DNA of 64,000 bases from Treponema sp. (lineage in GTDB: Bacteria > Spirochaetota > Spirochaetia > Treponematales > Treponemataceae), in NCBI GenBank assembly GCA_022010055.1, contig CP091737.1:1116001-1180000 (forward strand), given 5' to 3'. The position numbers and the translations under genes were made by a program. Under the pieces are notes generated by a model. That model saw nothing but the letters and a program-made list of their open reading frames with translations. It did not search any database and was not told the DNA's origin. Below are positions 18,724 through 26,432 of this stretch, in pieces (within the stretch, counting starts at the first letter, position 1; the number at the start of each line of letters is the position of its first letter).

Positions 18724-18774
18724 ATTTTTACACCTTAAACCTGTAAAATTTTTGTGTTGAATAAATAGCGCATT

Positions 18775-18957
18775 TTAAAGAACCGGATCAGCCACATCTG
18801 ACAATATAACCTTCCGAAAATACTTACTTGCATTTTCATAATCATCTGCATCATAGTATTTATTTGCCAATTCAATATTTGACTCAAGTGCTTCACAAAA
18901 AAAACTTTGACAACAGAAAAATGATATTAACAAAAGAAATAATTTCCTAATTTTCAT
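18775..18957 (-). CDS. N-terminal fragment of a secreted TPR protein
   Basis: MKIRKLFLLLISFFCCQSFF is a signal peptide, possibly a lipoprotein one because of its cysteines. The mature part holds one TPR-like helix pair, NIELANKYYDADDYENASKYFRKVIL, and then stops after 60 residues. The stop is only 16 bases from the right end of the IS element, so the rest of the gene was probably removed or displaced by that insertion. Its ATG overlaps the stop of the UDG-like gene as ATGA, so the two were an operon. Confidence 0.55.
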   Translation of the reverse strand: MKIRKLFLLLISFFCCQSFFCEALESNIELANKYYDADDYENASKYFRKVILSDVADPVL

Positions 18958-19696
18958 GCCTTTTCCCAATAGCAGTCAAAAAAATAATTGATATTATCAA
19001 CCAGTTCTTTGTTCGAATAATTTCTTGCGGCTGGATGAGGAGCGGAACAAATCAAAAGATTTTCAAGGCGTTTTGGCTCTTCGTTATATTCAAGGTGCAA
19101 ATCCGGATAAATTTTGTTCATTAAAGCGCAACCGGTCTGTCCTGTTACAATAAGCATATTCAGTTCAGTCGCTTTTACAAAATTTCTAAAATATTCCTGA
19201 TAAAAACTGTCGTTATAAAATTCTACAATTTCGTCTGTGCTTTCTTTCGAATGTTTTCCAACTGTCAATCTAAAGTTAAAATACAGCGAAGTTCCTAAAT
19301 CTTTTTCAACAACCATATCAACATTTTTATTGTCACATTCAGCCAAGTCTTTTTCTGTAACGTATCCGCCTGTTTCAAGTTTTTTTGTGATAAGCTGGAA
19401 CATTTTCAACGTACGCTGAAATGTTTTTGAACCATACCAATAGTCAATAACTTCGTTGTCAACCTTTTTTAAGCCCATAAGGTTTTCGCCCGAACCATTG
19501 TCATAAGGCTCAAGATTGCAGATTCCGATTTTCTCTTTTTGAAGCCAGTAATAGTCAAACAACGGCTCGTAATAAAGGCGTTTTCTATTCCCTTTTCTTT
19601 AAAATGCCGCAACAAAGACTGATTTAATTCAGAAAGAACTTCTTTACTCATTCCGCATGCTCCGCAAAAACAACATTTTTCCGTTATCTTTTTCAA
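18954..19696 (-). CDS. Hypothetical protein with uracil-DNA-glycosylase-like motifs, frame broken near 19571
   Basis: The N-terminal frame, MKKITEKCCFCGACGMSKEVL, and the C-terminal frame, FDYYWLQKEKIGICNLEPYD, join as AFIYEPLFDYYW if one T is restored at 19571-19572. GICNLEPYD early and LLICSAPHPAARNYS late resemble the two active-site motifs of the UDG superfamily, but the match is loose and I would not assign repair activity. The total length would be about 247 residues. The start is TTG at 19696. It is followed by the truncated TPR gene. Confidence 0.45.
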
Positions 19697-19767
19697 CTGA
19701 AAAGCATTGATTATTTTAATGGTCTACCGTGTTGTTTGTCAACGAAATTCTGTTTATTTTGGTTAGT

Positions 19768-20052
19768 ATGATAGAAGAGGAATTTCAGGAGCAGCTGAAT
19801 TTTGTGCTTGGCCGCCTAAAGGAAGAGCGGCAAAAAGCGAATATGTCACAGATTGAGCTTTCATTTGCGGCAGGTTTGTCCCAGAATCAGGTTAATTGCA
19901 TAGAAGGCGGCAAAAACATTCCGAATCTATATACAATCATAAAGCTTTGCAACGCACTAAAAATCCGCCCGGAGATTTTGTTCTCTCCCACCAAAGATGA
20001 AAAAGAGGCGGCAAAAAACGAGATTATCGCATTGATAAAAAAGTATATATAA
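19768..20052 (+). CDS. XRE-family transcriptional regulator
   Basis: A 94-residue protein with one helix-turn-helix: LGRLKEERQKANMSQIELSFAAGLSQNQVNCIEGGKNIPNLYTIIKLCNALKI. It is a typical Cro/CI-type DNA-binding domain of about 60 residues, followed by a short charged C-terminal helix, with no sensing domain. I start it at the ATG at 19768, because the residues encoded upstream are hydrophobic and unlike the family. It diverges from the UDG-like gene and precedes pnuC by 130 bases. Its target is unknown. Confidence 0.8.
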   Translation: MIEEEFQEQLNFVLGRLKEERQKANMSQIELSFAAGLSQNQVNCIEGGKNIPNLYTIIKLCNALKIRPEILFSPTKDEKEAAKNEIIALIKKYI

Positions 20053-20182
20053 TAGAAGAATTGTAAAGCCGCAGAAAACTTTCTTTTCATTTTTATAAGA
20101 AATTCAACCTTTCAACCATCATAATTGAAAAAAAACAAAATCCCCTGTAGGATTCTTAAAATCACTTTGGAGCACCGCGATT

Positions 20183-20878
20183 ATGCTTTCTTTAAAAAAT
20201 CTTTTTCCAAAATTCAATACGTTCGAAAAACTTCTTTGGACAATCTCTGTCGCCGGAGTTACAGTTCTTTTTATGTTTGTGCCGCAAAAAAATCCTCTTA
20301 CGCTTATAGCAACCATCACCGGCGTAACCTCCCTGATTTTTGTTGCAAAAGGAAATGTAATCGGGCAATTTCTGATTGTTGTTTTCAGCGTGCTTTATTC
20401 CATTGTTTCCCTGGAATTCCACTACTACGGCGAAATGATTACCTACCTTTTTATGAGCACGCCCAGCGCAATTTTTACAGCTGTTTTATGGCTGAAAAAT
20501 CCTGCCGGCACACAAAAAGTTGAAGTAAAAATGGCCCACCTTACGCCAAAAAAATCCGCAGTCGCATTGATTTTAACAGTTTTTGCCACAGTGATTTTTT
20601 ACTTTGTGCTAAAAGCGCTGAACACGGCAAATCTTGAAATAAGCACAATTTCAATCGCAACAAGCATGTCCGCCGCAGTCCTTATGATGATGAGAGTTCC
20701 ATATTACGCTGTAGCCTACTCCGCAAACGACATTGTACTGATTCTTATGTGGCTAATGGCCTCCAGCAAAAACCCGGTTTATTTTCCGATGGTATTCAAC
20801 TTTATGATTTTTTTGGCAAACGATATTTACGGATTCGTAAGCTGGAAAAGAATCCGGGGAAAGCAGGAAAGAGCGTAA
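20183..20878 (+). CDS. pnuC: PnuC-family nucleoside/vitamin transporter
   Basis: A 231-residue integral membrane protein with about seven hydrophobic segments. It begins MLSLKNLFPKFNTFEKLLWTI and has TGVTSLIFVAKGNVIGQFLIV, then the PYYAVAYSANDIVLILMW and FNFMIFLANDIYGFVSW segments. The Trp/Asn-Asp pattern in the last helices is that of PnuC, which imports nicotinamide riboside by facilitated diffusion. Some PnuC homologues move thiamine or riboflavin instead, and no riboswitch or kinase gene beside it settles this. GGAG lies 10 bases before the start. Confidence 0.8.
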   Translation: MLSLKNLFPKFNTFEKLLWTISVAGVTVLFMFVPQKNPLTLIATITGVTSLIFVAKGNVIGQFLIVVFSVLYSIVSLEFHYYGEMITYLFMSTPSAIFTAVLWLKNPAGTQKVEVKMAHLTPKKSAVALILTVFATVIFYFVLKALNTANLEISTISIATSMSAAVLMMMRVPYYAVAYSANDIVLILMWLMASSKNPVYFPMVFNFMIFLANDIYGFVSWKRIRGKQERA

Positions 20879-20947
20879 AAATAAAGTCCTTATGGCAAAA
20901 AAAATATAATAGGATTTTATTTTTACGGATGGAGCACCGTTCCTCTT

Positions 20948-21217
20948 TTAAAGATTCTCATAATGCGATGAACACTGAATTATCTGCAGAATATCATTTT
21001 CTATTCTATAAACAAGCCTGTCTTTTTTGTTGATTTCCCTGCTAAAAAAATCGTTTAATTCGTGCTTTAATCGTTCAGGTTTTCCTAAACCTTTCAGAGG
21101 TCCGTTTTTCTGAATATCACCTATTAATTTCACAATCTTTTTACAGTCTTTTATATTTCCAAACAACAGAAGATTTTGAAACTGTTGCCAAGCATCATCA
21201 TCCCAAGTAATAATCAT
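20948..21217 (-). CDS. yoeB: YoeB-family ribosome-dependent mRNA interferase toxin
   Basis: An 89-residue toxin. The sequence MIITWDDDAWQQFQNLL, then KIVKLIGDIQKNGPLKGLGKPERLKHELNDFFSREINKKDRLVYRI and the C-terminal CSSHYENL, matches YoeB closely, including the conserved Glu, Arg, His and the terminal HY pair. YoeB cuts mRNA in the ribosomal A site. It is the second gene of a two-gene unit; its ATG overlaps the antitoxin stop as ATGA. YoeB usually pairs with a YefM-type antitoxin, but here the partner is a RelB/DinJ type, a known but less usual mix. Confidence 0.9.
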   Translation of the reverse strand: MIITWDDDAWQQFQNLLLFGNIKDCKKIVKLIGDIQKNGPLKGLGKPERLKHELNDFFSREINKKDRLVYRIENDILQIIQCSSHYENL

Positions 21218-21510
21218 TTCCCAAACTTAGGCTTTGAGTCTGCAACCATTAATAAAGAATTAATTTCATCCAAATTATGAATTTGATATTTTCCCTCATC
21301 CATTCTTTTTTTTGCGGCAAGCAAAGCATTTATATTTTCTTCACTATAAAAAGGGTCAGAAAGCTCAAATGGAATCTTACGCTCGCTCACAACCTTTTTA
21401 ACAAAAACATTTATTGCCGCAGAAACGGAAAGCCCTATTTTCTCGCAAATCTCGGAAAACTTATTCTTGTCATTTTCGTCAAGCCGAACAGTCAAATTAC
21501 TAAGTGCCAT
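21214..21510 (-). CDS. RelB/DinJ-family antitoxin
   Basis: A 98-residue protein from the ATG at 21510, which has AGAGGTGA before it; a longer frame to 21546 lacks such support. MALSNLTVRLDENDKNKFSEICEKIGLSVSAAINVFVKKVV is the ribbon-helix-helix DNA-binding part of RelB/DinJ. The rest, FELSDPFYSEENINALLAAKKRMDEGKY, is the toxin-wrapping tail. It should neutralise the YoeB toxin encoded next and repress the shared promoter. Confidence 0.87.
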   Translation of the reverse strand: MALSNLTVRLDENDKNKFSEICEKIGLSVSAAINVFVKKVVSERKIPFELSDPFYSEENINALLAAKKRMDEGKYQIHNLDEINSLLMVADSKPKFGK

Positions 21511-21538
21511 ACAATCACCTCTAATTACAATGTACTGC

Positions 21539-21559
21539 ATTTGCACATAAAATGCAAAT
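21539..21559. promoter_or_regulatory. Likely operator of the toxin-antitoxin pair
   Basis: A perfect inverted repeat, ATTTGCA-N7-TGCAAAT, lies 29 bases upstream of the antitoxin start. Ribbon-helix-helix antitoxins repress their own operon through such sites. Confidence 0.55.
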
Positions 21560-21626
21560 TTATTTTAAATATTTTTCAAGTTTTATATTCAATGCAAAGC
21601 ATTTTTCCAAAATATTATTTAAAAAC

Positions 21627-21659
21627 AAAAAAGCCATCATCCTAAAATGACGGCTTTTT
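21627..21659 (-). terminator. Rho-independent terminator of rpmE
   Basis: On the minus strand AAAAAGCCGTCAT, a 6-base loop, ATGATGGCTTTTTT: a stem of about 12 bp with a T run, 30 bases after the bL31 stop. Confidence 0.8.
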
Positions 21660-21689
21660 AAATCAATACTATTTATGTCTAAAAAAAAT

Positions 21690-21899
21690 CTACTTTGATT
21701 CTTTGATTCCATAACGCTTGTTAAAGCGGTCAATACGACCAGCAGTGTCAACAAGCTTCTGCTTTCCTGTATAGAATGGGTGACAAGCTGAACAAATTTC
21801 AACGTTGATGTTTTCTACTGTTGAACGAGTTTCAATTACATTGCCACAAACGCAAGTGATTTTTGTAAGTTTGTATTCCGGGTGGATTCCCTTTTTCAT
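21690..21899 (-). CDS. rpmE: 50S ribosomal protein bL31
   Basis: A 69-residue bL31 of the zinc-binding type. MKKGIHPEYKLTKITCVCGNVIETRST and NVEICSACHPFYTGKQKLVDTAGRIDRFNKRYG show the CxC and CxxC zinc ligands and the typical C-terminal segment. Two ATGs are adjacent. The second, at 21899, has GGGAG at the better distance and matches the usual MKKGIHP start. It sits downstream of rho, as in many bacteria. Confidence 0.95.
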   Translation of the reverse strand: MKKGIHPEYKLTKITCVCGNVIETRSTVENINVEICSACHPFYTGKQKLVDTAGRIDRFNKRYGIKESK

Positions 21900-22050
21900 C
21901 ATTTACTCCCACTGTAGTTGCCCGATAATGCAGAGCCTTACCTCATTCCATTACCACAACATACAATATTTAGATATAAGTATTTCTTAAGTATAATAAT
22001 TTTAAGAAAACTAATCAATATAGAATTCTTTAATTATCATAAATTCAATG

Positions 22051-23845
22051 CTATTCAGAAGCCGCAGTTCCAACATTCATGCTGGCAAGGAACGCATCAT
22101 TTGTCTTGCTCTTCTTCATTCTGTCAAGAATAAGCTCCAGAATCTCCGTATCTTCCATTGGCGCAAAAACTTTTCGCAGAATCCAAAGTTTCTGAAGCTC
22201 ATTTTCAGAAAGCAAAAGTTCCTCGCGCCTTGTTCCAGACTTTTTGATGTTTATCGCCGGGAACAATCTGCGCTCCGCAAGCTTTCTGTCAAGGTCAATC
22301 TCGCTGTTGCCGGTTCCCTTGAACTCTTCAAAAATAACTTCATCCATTCGGCTTCCTGTCTCAACAAGCGCAGTTGAAATTATTGTCAACGAGCCGCCTT
22401 CCTCAATGTTTCTTGCCGCGCCGAAATCTTTTCGGTCTGTGCAAAGCGTTCGAATCAACACCGCCGGAAAGAACTTTTCCAGAAGTAGGAACTGTTATAT
22501 TGTACGCGCGTGCAAGACGTGTGATTGAATCAAGAAGGATAACAACATCGCGTTTATGCTCTACAAGCCGCTTTGCCTTTTCAAGAACCATTTCCGCAAC
22601 CTGGACATGGCGTGTAGCCTGCTCATCAAATGTAGAAGAAATAACCTCGCCCTTGATTGCGCGTTCCATCTCTGTAACTTCCTCCGGACGCTCATCAATA
22701 AGAAGAACAATAAGATAAACTTCCGGATGGTTTGTTGTGATTGAATTTGCAATCTTCTGCATCAATGTAGTTTTTCCGGCTTTTGGAGGAGCGACAATCA
22801 AAAGGCGCTGTCCTTTTCCAATCGGCGCAAACAAATCAACAATTCTTGAAGAAACTTCCGTAGAAATTGTTTCCAGGCGGAGCTTTTCCTTAGGATAAAG
22901 AGCCGTAAGGTTTTCAAAAGGAATTCTTGTCTGCGCAACGCGCGGCTCATCAAAGTTTACAGTCTCAATTCTTAAAAGGGCAAAAAACCTTTCGCCTTCT
23001 TTTGGTGAACGTGTCTGTCCGTAAACTGTATCGCCAGTTTTTAAGTTAAAAAGACGAATCTGGCTTGGAGAAATATAAATATCATCAGGGCCCGGAAGAT
23101 AGCTGTTCTGCGGCGAGCGCAGGAATCCATACCCGTCAGGAAGAATCTCCAAAGCGCCGGAAGCAAAGATAATTCCGCCGTGCTCCGTATGCGCCTTAAG
23201 GATAACAAAAATCAATTCCTGCTTTTTCATCGGCGCAAGATCATCAGGATTAAAGCCATATTTTGTCGCCAAATCCCTAAGCTCGTGCATTCCCATCGCA
23301 GTCAGATCATTGATAAGAAGCCGCGGCTTGGAAGAATTTTCGTCCGTTCCGTCTCCGCATGGCTGCATTACAGAAGGATCAATTGCATTTGTAGGAACCG
23401 GCATTTCTCCGTGAATCGAGCCAAAACCGCCCCTTCTGCCGTTCTGAGTTCTGTGTCCGTTGTAATTACGGTTATTGTACCTTGTATTCTGATGGGAATA
23501 ATTTTCAGTCTCAGAATTTGAATTTGCCTCGGAAGTTTCTTCCTGAGCCTGCGCCCGTTCAGCTTTTACAGGAACTTTTCTTCTTGTTCTTACAACTTTT
23601 ACGGTTCTCTTTCGCACTTCTGCTGATTCAGCATTTTCTTCTGTTCCCGCCTCAGACTCTGATTCTGCTTCCGGTTCCGACGGTTCATAAGACTGCTCAT
23701 CAGATGAATAATCATCCGCTTCTGATGAAATTGAATCAGAAGCTTCGTAGGATTCCGGCTGCGCTTCAAATTCCAACTGATTCTGAACATTCTCCTGTTC
23801 AGTGCCTTTTTCTTCGTTGTTTTTTCGCCGTTTGATAAGGGCCAT
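22051..23845 (-). CDS. rho: Transcription termination factor Rho, frame broken near 22425
   Basis: A hexameric RNA helicase that ends transcription. From the ATG at 23845 (MALIKRRKNNEEKG) the first 150 residues are an acidic, then basic and Asn/Gly-rich insertion, typical of long Rho forms. The Rho_N and cold-shock RNA-binding parts follow (LRDLATKYGF, then YGFLRSPQNSYLPGPDDIYIS). The ATPase part has RLLIVAPPKAGKTTLMQKIA and LIVLLIDERPEEVTEME. The frame then breaks: PKRF must continue as FGAARNIEEGGSLTII, which is found in the other frame, so two T bases are missing at 22424-22426 (T5 to T3). Because rho is conserved and usually important, I take this as a sequence error. Confidence 0.93.
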
Positions 23846-23995
23846 AAAACACTCCATTTTAAAATATTTTATTTATATGATTTTTAAAAAATGCCTTGTA
23901 AGTGATTTACATAAAAAGAAAGGACGTGCTTTGATTATTACAAAAAAAATGAATTATTGTCAATAAGAATGATTTTTATAAAATGAATACTTAAA

Positions 23996-24427
23996 TTATT
24001 CAATAATATCAGTTCTAAGAACCATCGCCTGCTTATACTCATTTGAAGCCGAGGCAAACAAATTTTCCTCAGGAACTGAATCCAGCATAGTTATCTCACC
24101 TTCAAATTCCACGTTGTTTTCAATTCTTATGCGTGATGTAATAATATCCCCTTTTACCACTCCACCATTACAAATTTCAACCCTTTCCGAAGCTTCAATA
24201 TCTCCTGTTACGTTTCCTGAAATAACAACTGATTTTGCGGAGATTTTTTCAACAGTACAGATAGCATCGCGCGCAATCTCAAGGTTTCCGGTCGCCTTTA
24301 TGCGTCCGTTAAACTTGCCTGTAATAACAAGGTCATCGCTAAATTCCAACACTCCGTCAAATTCGGTTTCCGGTCCAAATACTGTGAGTGTCTTTTTTTC
24401 ATCAAGTTTTTCTGTTGCTTCTGCCAT
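23996..24427 (-). CDS. Bactofilin-family cytoskeletal protein
   Basis: A 143-residue bactofilin, which polymerises without nucleotides into filaments that organise cell-wall and shape proteins. The core consists of short beta-helix repeats, for example TVFGPETEFDGVLEFSDDLVITGKFNGRIKATGNLEI, VVISGNVTGDIEASERVEI and GGVVKGDIITSRIRI. The tail contains YKQAMVLRTDIIE. It lies between HU and rho. A second, more acidic-ended bactofilin is found at 55784. Confidence 0.88.
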   Translation of the reverse strand: MAEATEKLDEKKTLTVFGPETEFDGVLEFSDDLVITGKFNGRIKATGNLEIARDAICTVEKISAKSVVISGNVTGDIEASERVEICNGGVVKGDIITSRIRIENNVEFEGEITMLDSVPEENLFASASNEYKQAMVLRTDIIE

Positions 24428-24463
24428 AGTATTATTTATTCTATAACATTATAAGAATGAATG

Positions 24464-24787
24464 TCAAACCTGCCCGTCTTTATTTTTTATCTCAAGATTC
24501 CACAGGGATTTTTTCAAGTCCTGACCAGAACGGAATACAGCAACGTAATGCGGCGCAACCGAAAGTTTTTCCCCTGTCTTCGGATTTCTGGCTGAAGAAC
24601 GGCCTTTTCTTAACCTCGGCTCAAAAGTTCCAAATCCGCGCAGCTCAATCGTAGAACCTTTTTCAAGAGATTTTTTTACTTCATCAAGAAATTTTTCCAC
24701 AATATCCTGAACCACATATTTTTCACAATTTGTTTTCTGGTAAATCGCTTCAACAAGATTATATTTTGTAACTTTATCGGAAGACAT
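24464..24787 (-). CDS. HU/IHF-family DNA-binding protein
   Basis: A 107-residue histone-like protein. TKYNLVEAIYQKTNCEKYVVQDIVEKFLDEVKKSLEKGSTIELRGFGTFEPRLRKGRSSARNPKTGE is the full HU/IHF fold, with the DNA-binding arm RKGRSSARNPKTGE and its conserved Pro. Treponemal members have a longer N- and C-terminus than E. coli HU. It bends and compacts DNA as a dimer. It is downstream of rpsT, separated by the S20 terminator. Confidence 0.9.
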   Translation of the reverse strand: MSSDKVTKYNLVEAIYQKTNCEKYVVQDIVEKFLDEVKKSLEKGSTIELRGFGTFEPRLRKGRSSARNPKTGEKLSVAPHYVAVFRSGQDLKKSLWNLEIKNKDGQV

Positions 24788-24836
24788 TCAAACCTTCTCC
24801 TGAATAAAAAAGATTTTACAAAAACTGCACGCTGAT

Positions 24837-24874
24837 AAAAAAATCCAGTTGGATTTTTCCAACTGGATTTTTTG
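24837..24874 (-). terminator. Terminator downstream of rpsT
   Basis: A near-perfect hairpin, AAAAAATCCAGTTGG-ATTTTT-CCAACTGGATTTTTT, with T runs on both strands, 20 bases after the S20 stop. Confidence 0.88.
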
Positions 24875-24894
24875 ACAAAAACAGCTTTATCCAG

Positions 24895-25179
24895 TTATTT
24901 AGCTGCTTCTGAAGCAAAAGTAACATTATAAAGCTTTGTCATGCGTGACTTTTTGCGAGAAACTGCGTTTCTTGTAAGAACGCCTTTGCTACGCGCGCTG
25001 TCAAGTTCGCTAACAAGTGTTCTAAGTCTAGACTGAGCAAGCGCCTGGTCTTTAGCGTGAACAGCTTCCACAAACTGTCTTGCGTATGTCTTGCAAGTGC
25101 TTTTTATAGCCTTGTTATGAAGTCTTCTAACTTCACTCTGCGCGTGACGTTTCTCTGCAGATGTTTTTTTAGTTGCCAA
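24895..25179 (-). CDS. rpsT: 30S ribosomal protein bS20
   Basis: A 94-residue basic protein. MATKKTSAEKRHAQSEVRRLHNKAIKSTCKTYARQFVEA, then the pattern GVLTRNAVSRKKSRMTKLYN, is the bS20 signature. It binds 16S rRNA early in 30S assembly. The gene has its own terminator and is divergent from a small zinc-ribbon gene, with 160 bases between the starts. Confidence 0.95.
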   Translation of the reverse strand: MATKKTSAEKRHAQSEVRRLHNKAIKSTCKTYARQFVEAVHAKDQALAQSRLRTLVSELDSARSKGVLTRNAVSRKKSRMTKLYNVTFASEAAK

Positions 25180-25339
25180 AGGGAACCCCCAAATTAAGTT
25201 AACTTGACAAATATATTAATAAATGGCTTTTATTTGGTCAATAGATAAAAAAAATTTAAGAATCATAAGTAATTGACTAACAGGACAGTTTTCAATAATA
25301 TATTTTCCAATACGTATTATTTTTTTATGGAGGAACCCC

Positions 25340-25513
25340 ATGGCTGGAGCAAGTAAAAACTCCCGTACTACAGTTGCAACACAGAAATTCATTTGTCCTG
25401 ATTGCGGTGGCGAAATTGTTATGAAGACTTTGTACGAAGGTGGAAGACTTAAGAATATTGCCGAATGCTCAAAATGCAAACGCACAGAACGTCGTCCTAA
25501 GGATTTCAAATAA
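25340..25513 (+). CDS. Small zinc-ribbon protein, 57 residues
   Basis: Too short for common length cut-offs but clearly a gene: GGAGG lies 6-7 bases before the ATG and a strong terminator follows. The product begins MAGASKNSRTTVATQKFICP and has CPDCGGE and CSKCKRTERR, a four-cysteine zinc ribbon, with a strongly basic tail ending RPKDFK. It resembles the small zinc-binding ribosomal proteins in size, charge and setting (opposite rpsT) but matches none that I know (not bL33, bL36 or bL28 by sequence). A ribosome- or RNA-binding role is a guess. Confidence 0.8.
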   Translation: MAGASKNSRTTVATQKFICPDCGGEIVMKTLYEGGRLKNIAECSKCKRTERRPKDFK

Positions 25514-25530
25514 TCCTATTCATACCAATA

Positions 25531-25561
25531 AAAAGGGGCTGGATTCCAGCCCTTTTTTTTT
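25531..25561 (+). terminator. Terminator of the small zinc-ribbon gene
   Basis: AAAAGGGGCTGGA-TTCCAGCCC followed by nine T bases, 17 bases after the stop. Confidence 0.9.
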
Positions 25562-25617
25562 ATCAAAAATGTAAAAACTGTCAATTTTAAATATAAAGCG
25601 AACGAACCTTGACCGGC

Positions 25618-26390
25618 TTACATCCTGTCCGACGGAATTCTGCGCCATTCTTCAAGCTGTTTTTGAATCAGAACGCGGCTTTCTTCAAGAATTTTCACCT
25701 CTTCTTCTTTTGTCTTTGGAGAATCAAAAATCTTTAAAACTTTTACGCGGTAGCAACCGTTCTGAAGATTGCTCATAATATTGCGCATATCGCGAATCTG
25801 GTAACCGCCATCCAGCGCGCAACAGGCTACAGGAAGACCTGTCGCCTCGTTCAATTTCTAAAGCCGGCTGAATAGAATTTTCCAACATTGCCGTTTTTTG
25901 TGCGGGTTCCTTCTGGAAAAAGCACAGGAATCTGGTTATTTTCCAGAACCTGCTTTCCAAAATTGTCAATAACTTTCATAGCGACCATAGGGCTTCCTTT
26001 TCTTGGAACCATGCAGTGCTTCTGCGCCCGCAGCATCTCCGAAACCAGCGGAATATGCCTTGAAAGATTATCCTTTGCGACAAAGCGCAATTCCTTGTCC
26101 CTTAAAAAATTCATATAGCACGGTATGTCTATCAGGCTCTGGTGGTTTGAAATTATAATATACTGTTCTGGAAGCAGTTTTTTTGAATCGTCATATCCAA
26201 AAAAATGAAAGTGCCTGTAAGTGTTCAAGATTGAAAAAACCCGGGGAGCCAATTTTTTCACAATGTAATCGGAAATTTTACGGCTCCATTTTAAACTTAC
26301 AGGGTAAGCGATGATATTCAAAACTGCGGCTGGAATTACCGCCGTAAGCAGACAGCACAAGGTTAGAAAACTATACAAAATCAGCTCCAA
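25618..26390 (-). CDS. plsC: 1-acyl-sn-glycerol-3-phosphate acyltransferase (PlsC family), frame broken near 25856
   Basis: Transfers an acyl chain to lysophosphatidic acid in phospholipid synthesis. An N-terminal membrane segment (LILYSFLTLCCLLTAVIPAAVL) is followed by the catalytic HxxxxD box in IISNHQSLIDIP, then VPRKGSPM and the substrate box VLFPEGTRTKNG. The frame stops after YSAGFRN. Restoring one A at 25855-25857 gives YSAGFRKLNEATGLPVACCALDGG, which is the expected PlsC continuation to about 257 residues. It lies downstream of dinG, 42 bases from that gene's end. Confidence 0.87.
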
Positions 26391-26432
26391 ACAATTAGGA
26401 TTATTTTATTTTATATACAAAAAATTCATCTG

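Larger units (their letters stand above)
17510..18758 (+). mobile_element. Degenerate IS3-family insertion sequence
   Basis: About 1.25 kb, the usual IS3 size. The ends are imperfect inverted repeats of about 31 bp, at 17510-17540 and 18727-18758; both share ACACA, CAG and TTTAAGGTG in the same order. Inside are a broken orfA and an orfB joined by an A8G slippery run (17840-17848), the classic IS3 minus-one frameshift site. orfA has in-frame stops and orfB lacks the catalytic Glu, so the element is dead. I could not see a clear target-site duplication. It sits between the HTH-PIN-ankyrin operon promoter and a truncated gene. Confidence 0.8.

Noticed and set aside
20053..20182. Riboswitch upstream of pnuC
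   Set aside because: I could not find the conserved cores of NAD, TPP or preQ1 riboswitches or a convincing terminator/antiterminator pair.
20125..20523. 132-residue plus-strand open frame
   Set aside because: It overlaps pnuC in another frame and has scattered Cys/Arg/Ser content typical of an out-of-frame reading.
22403..22470. Programmed frameshift or recoding in rho
   Set aside because: The slip point is a plain TTT with no stimulatory structure, and twelve other conserved genes show the same kind of break. Sequence error explains all of them at once.
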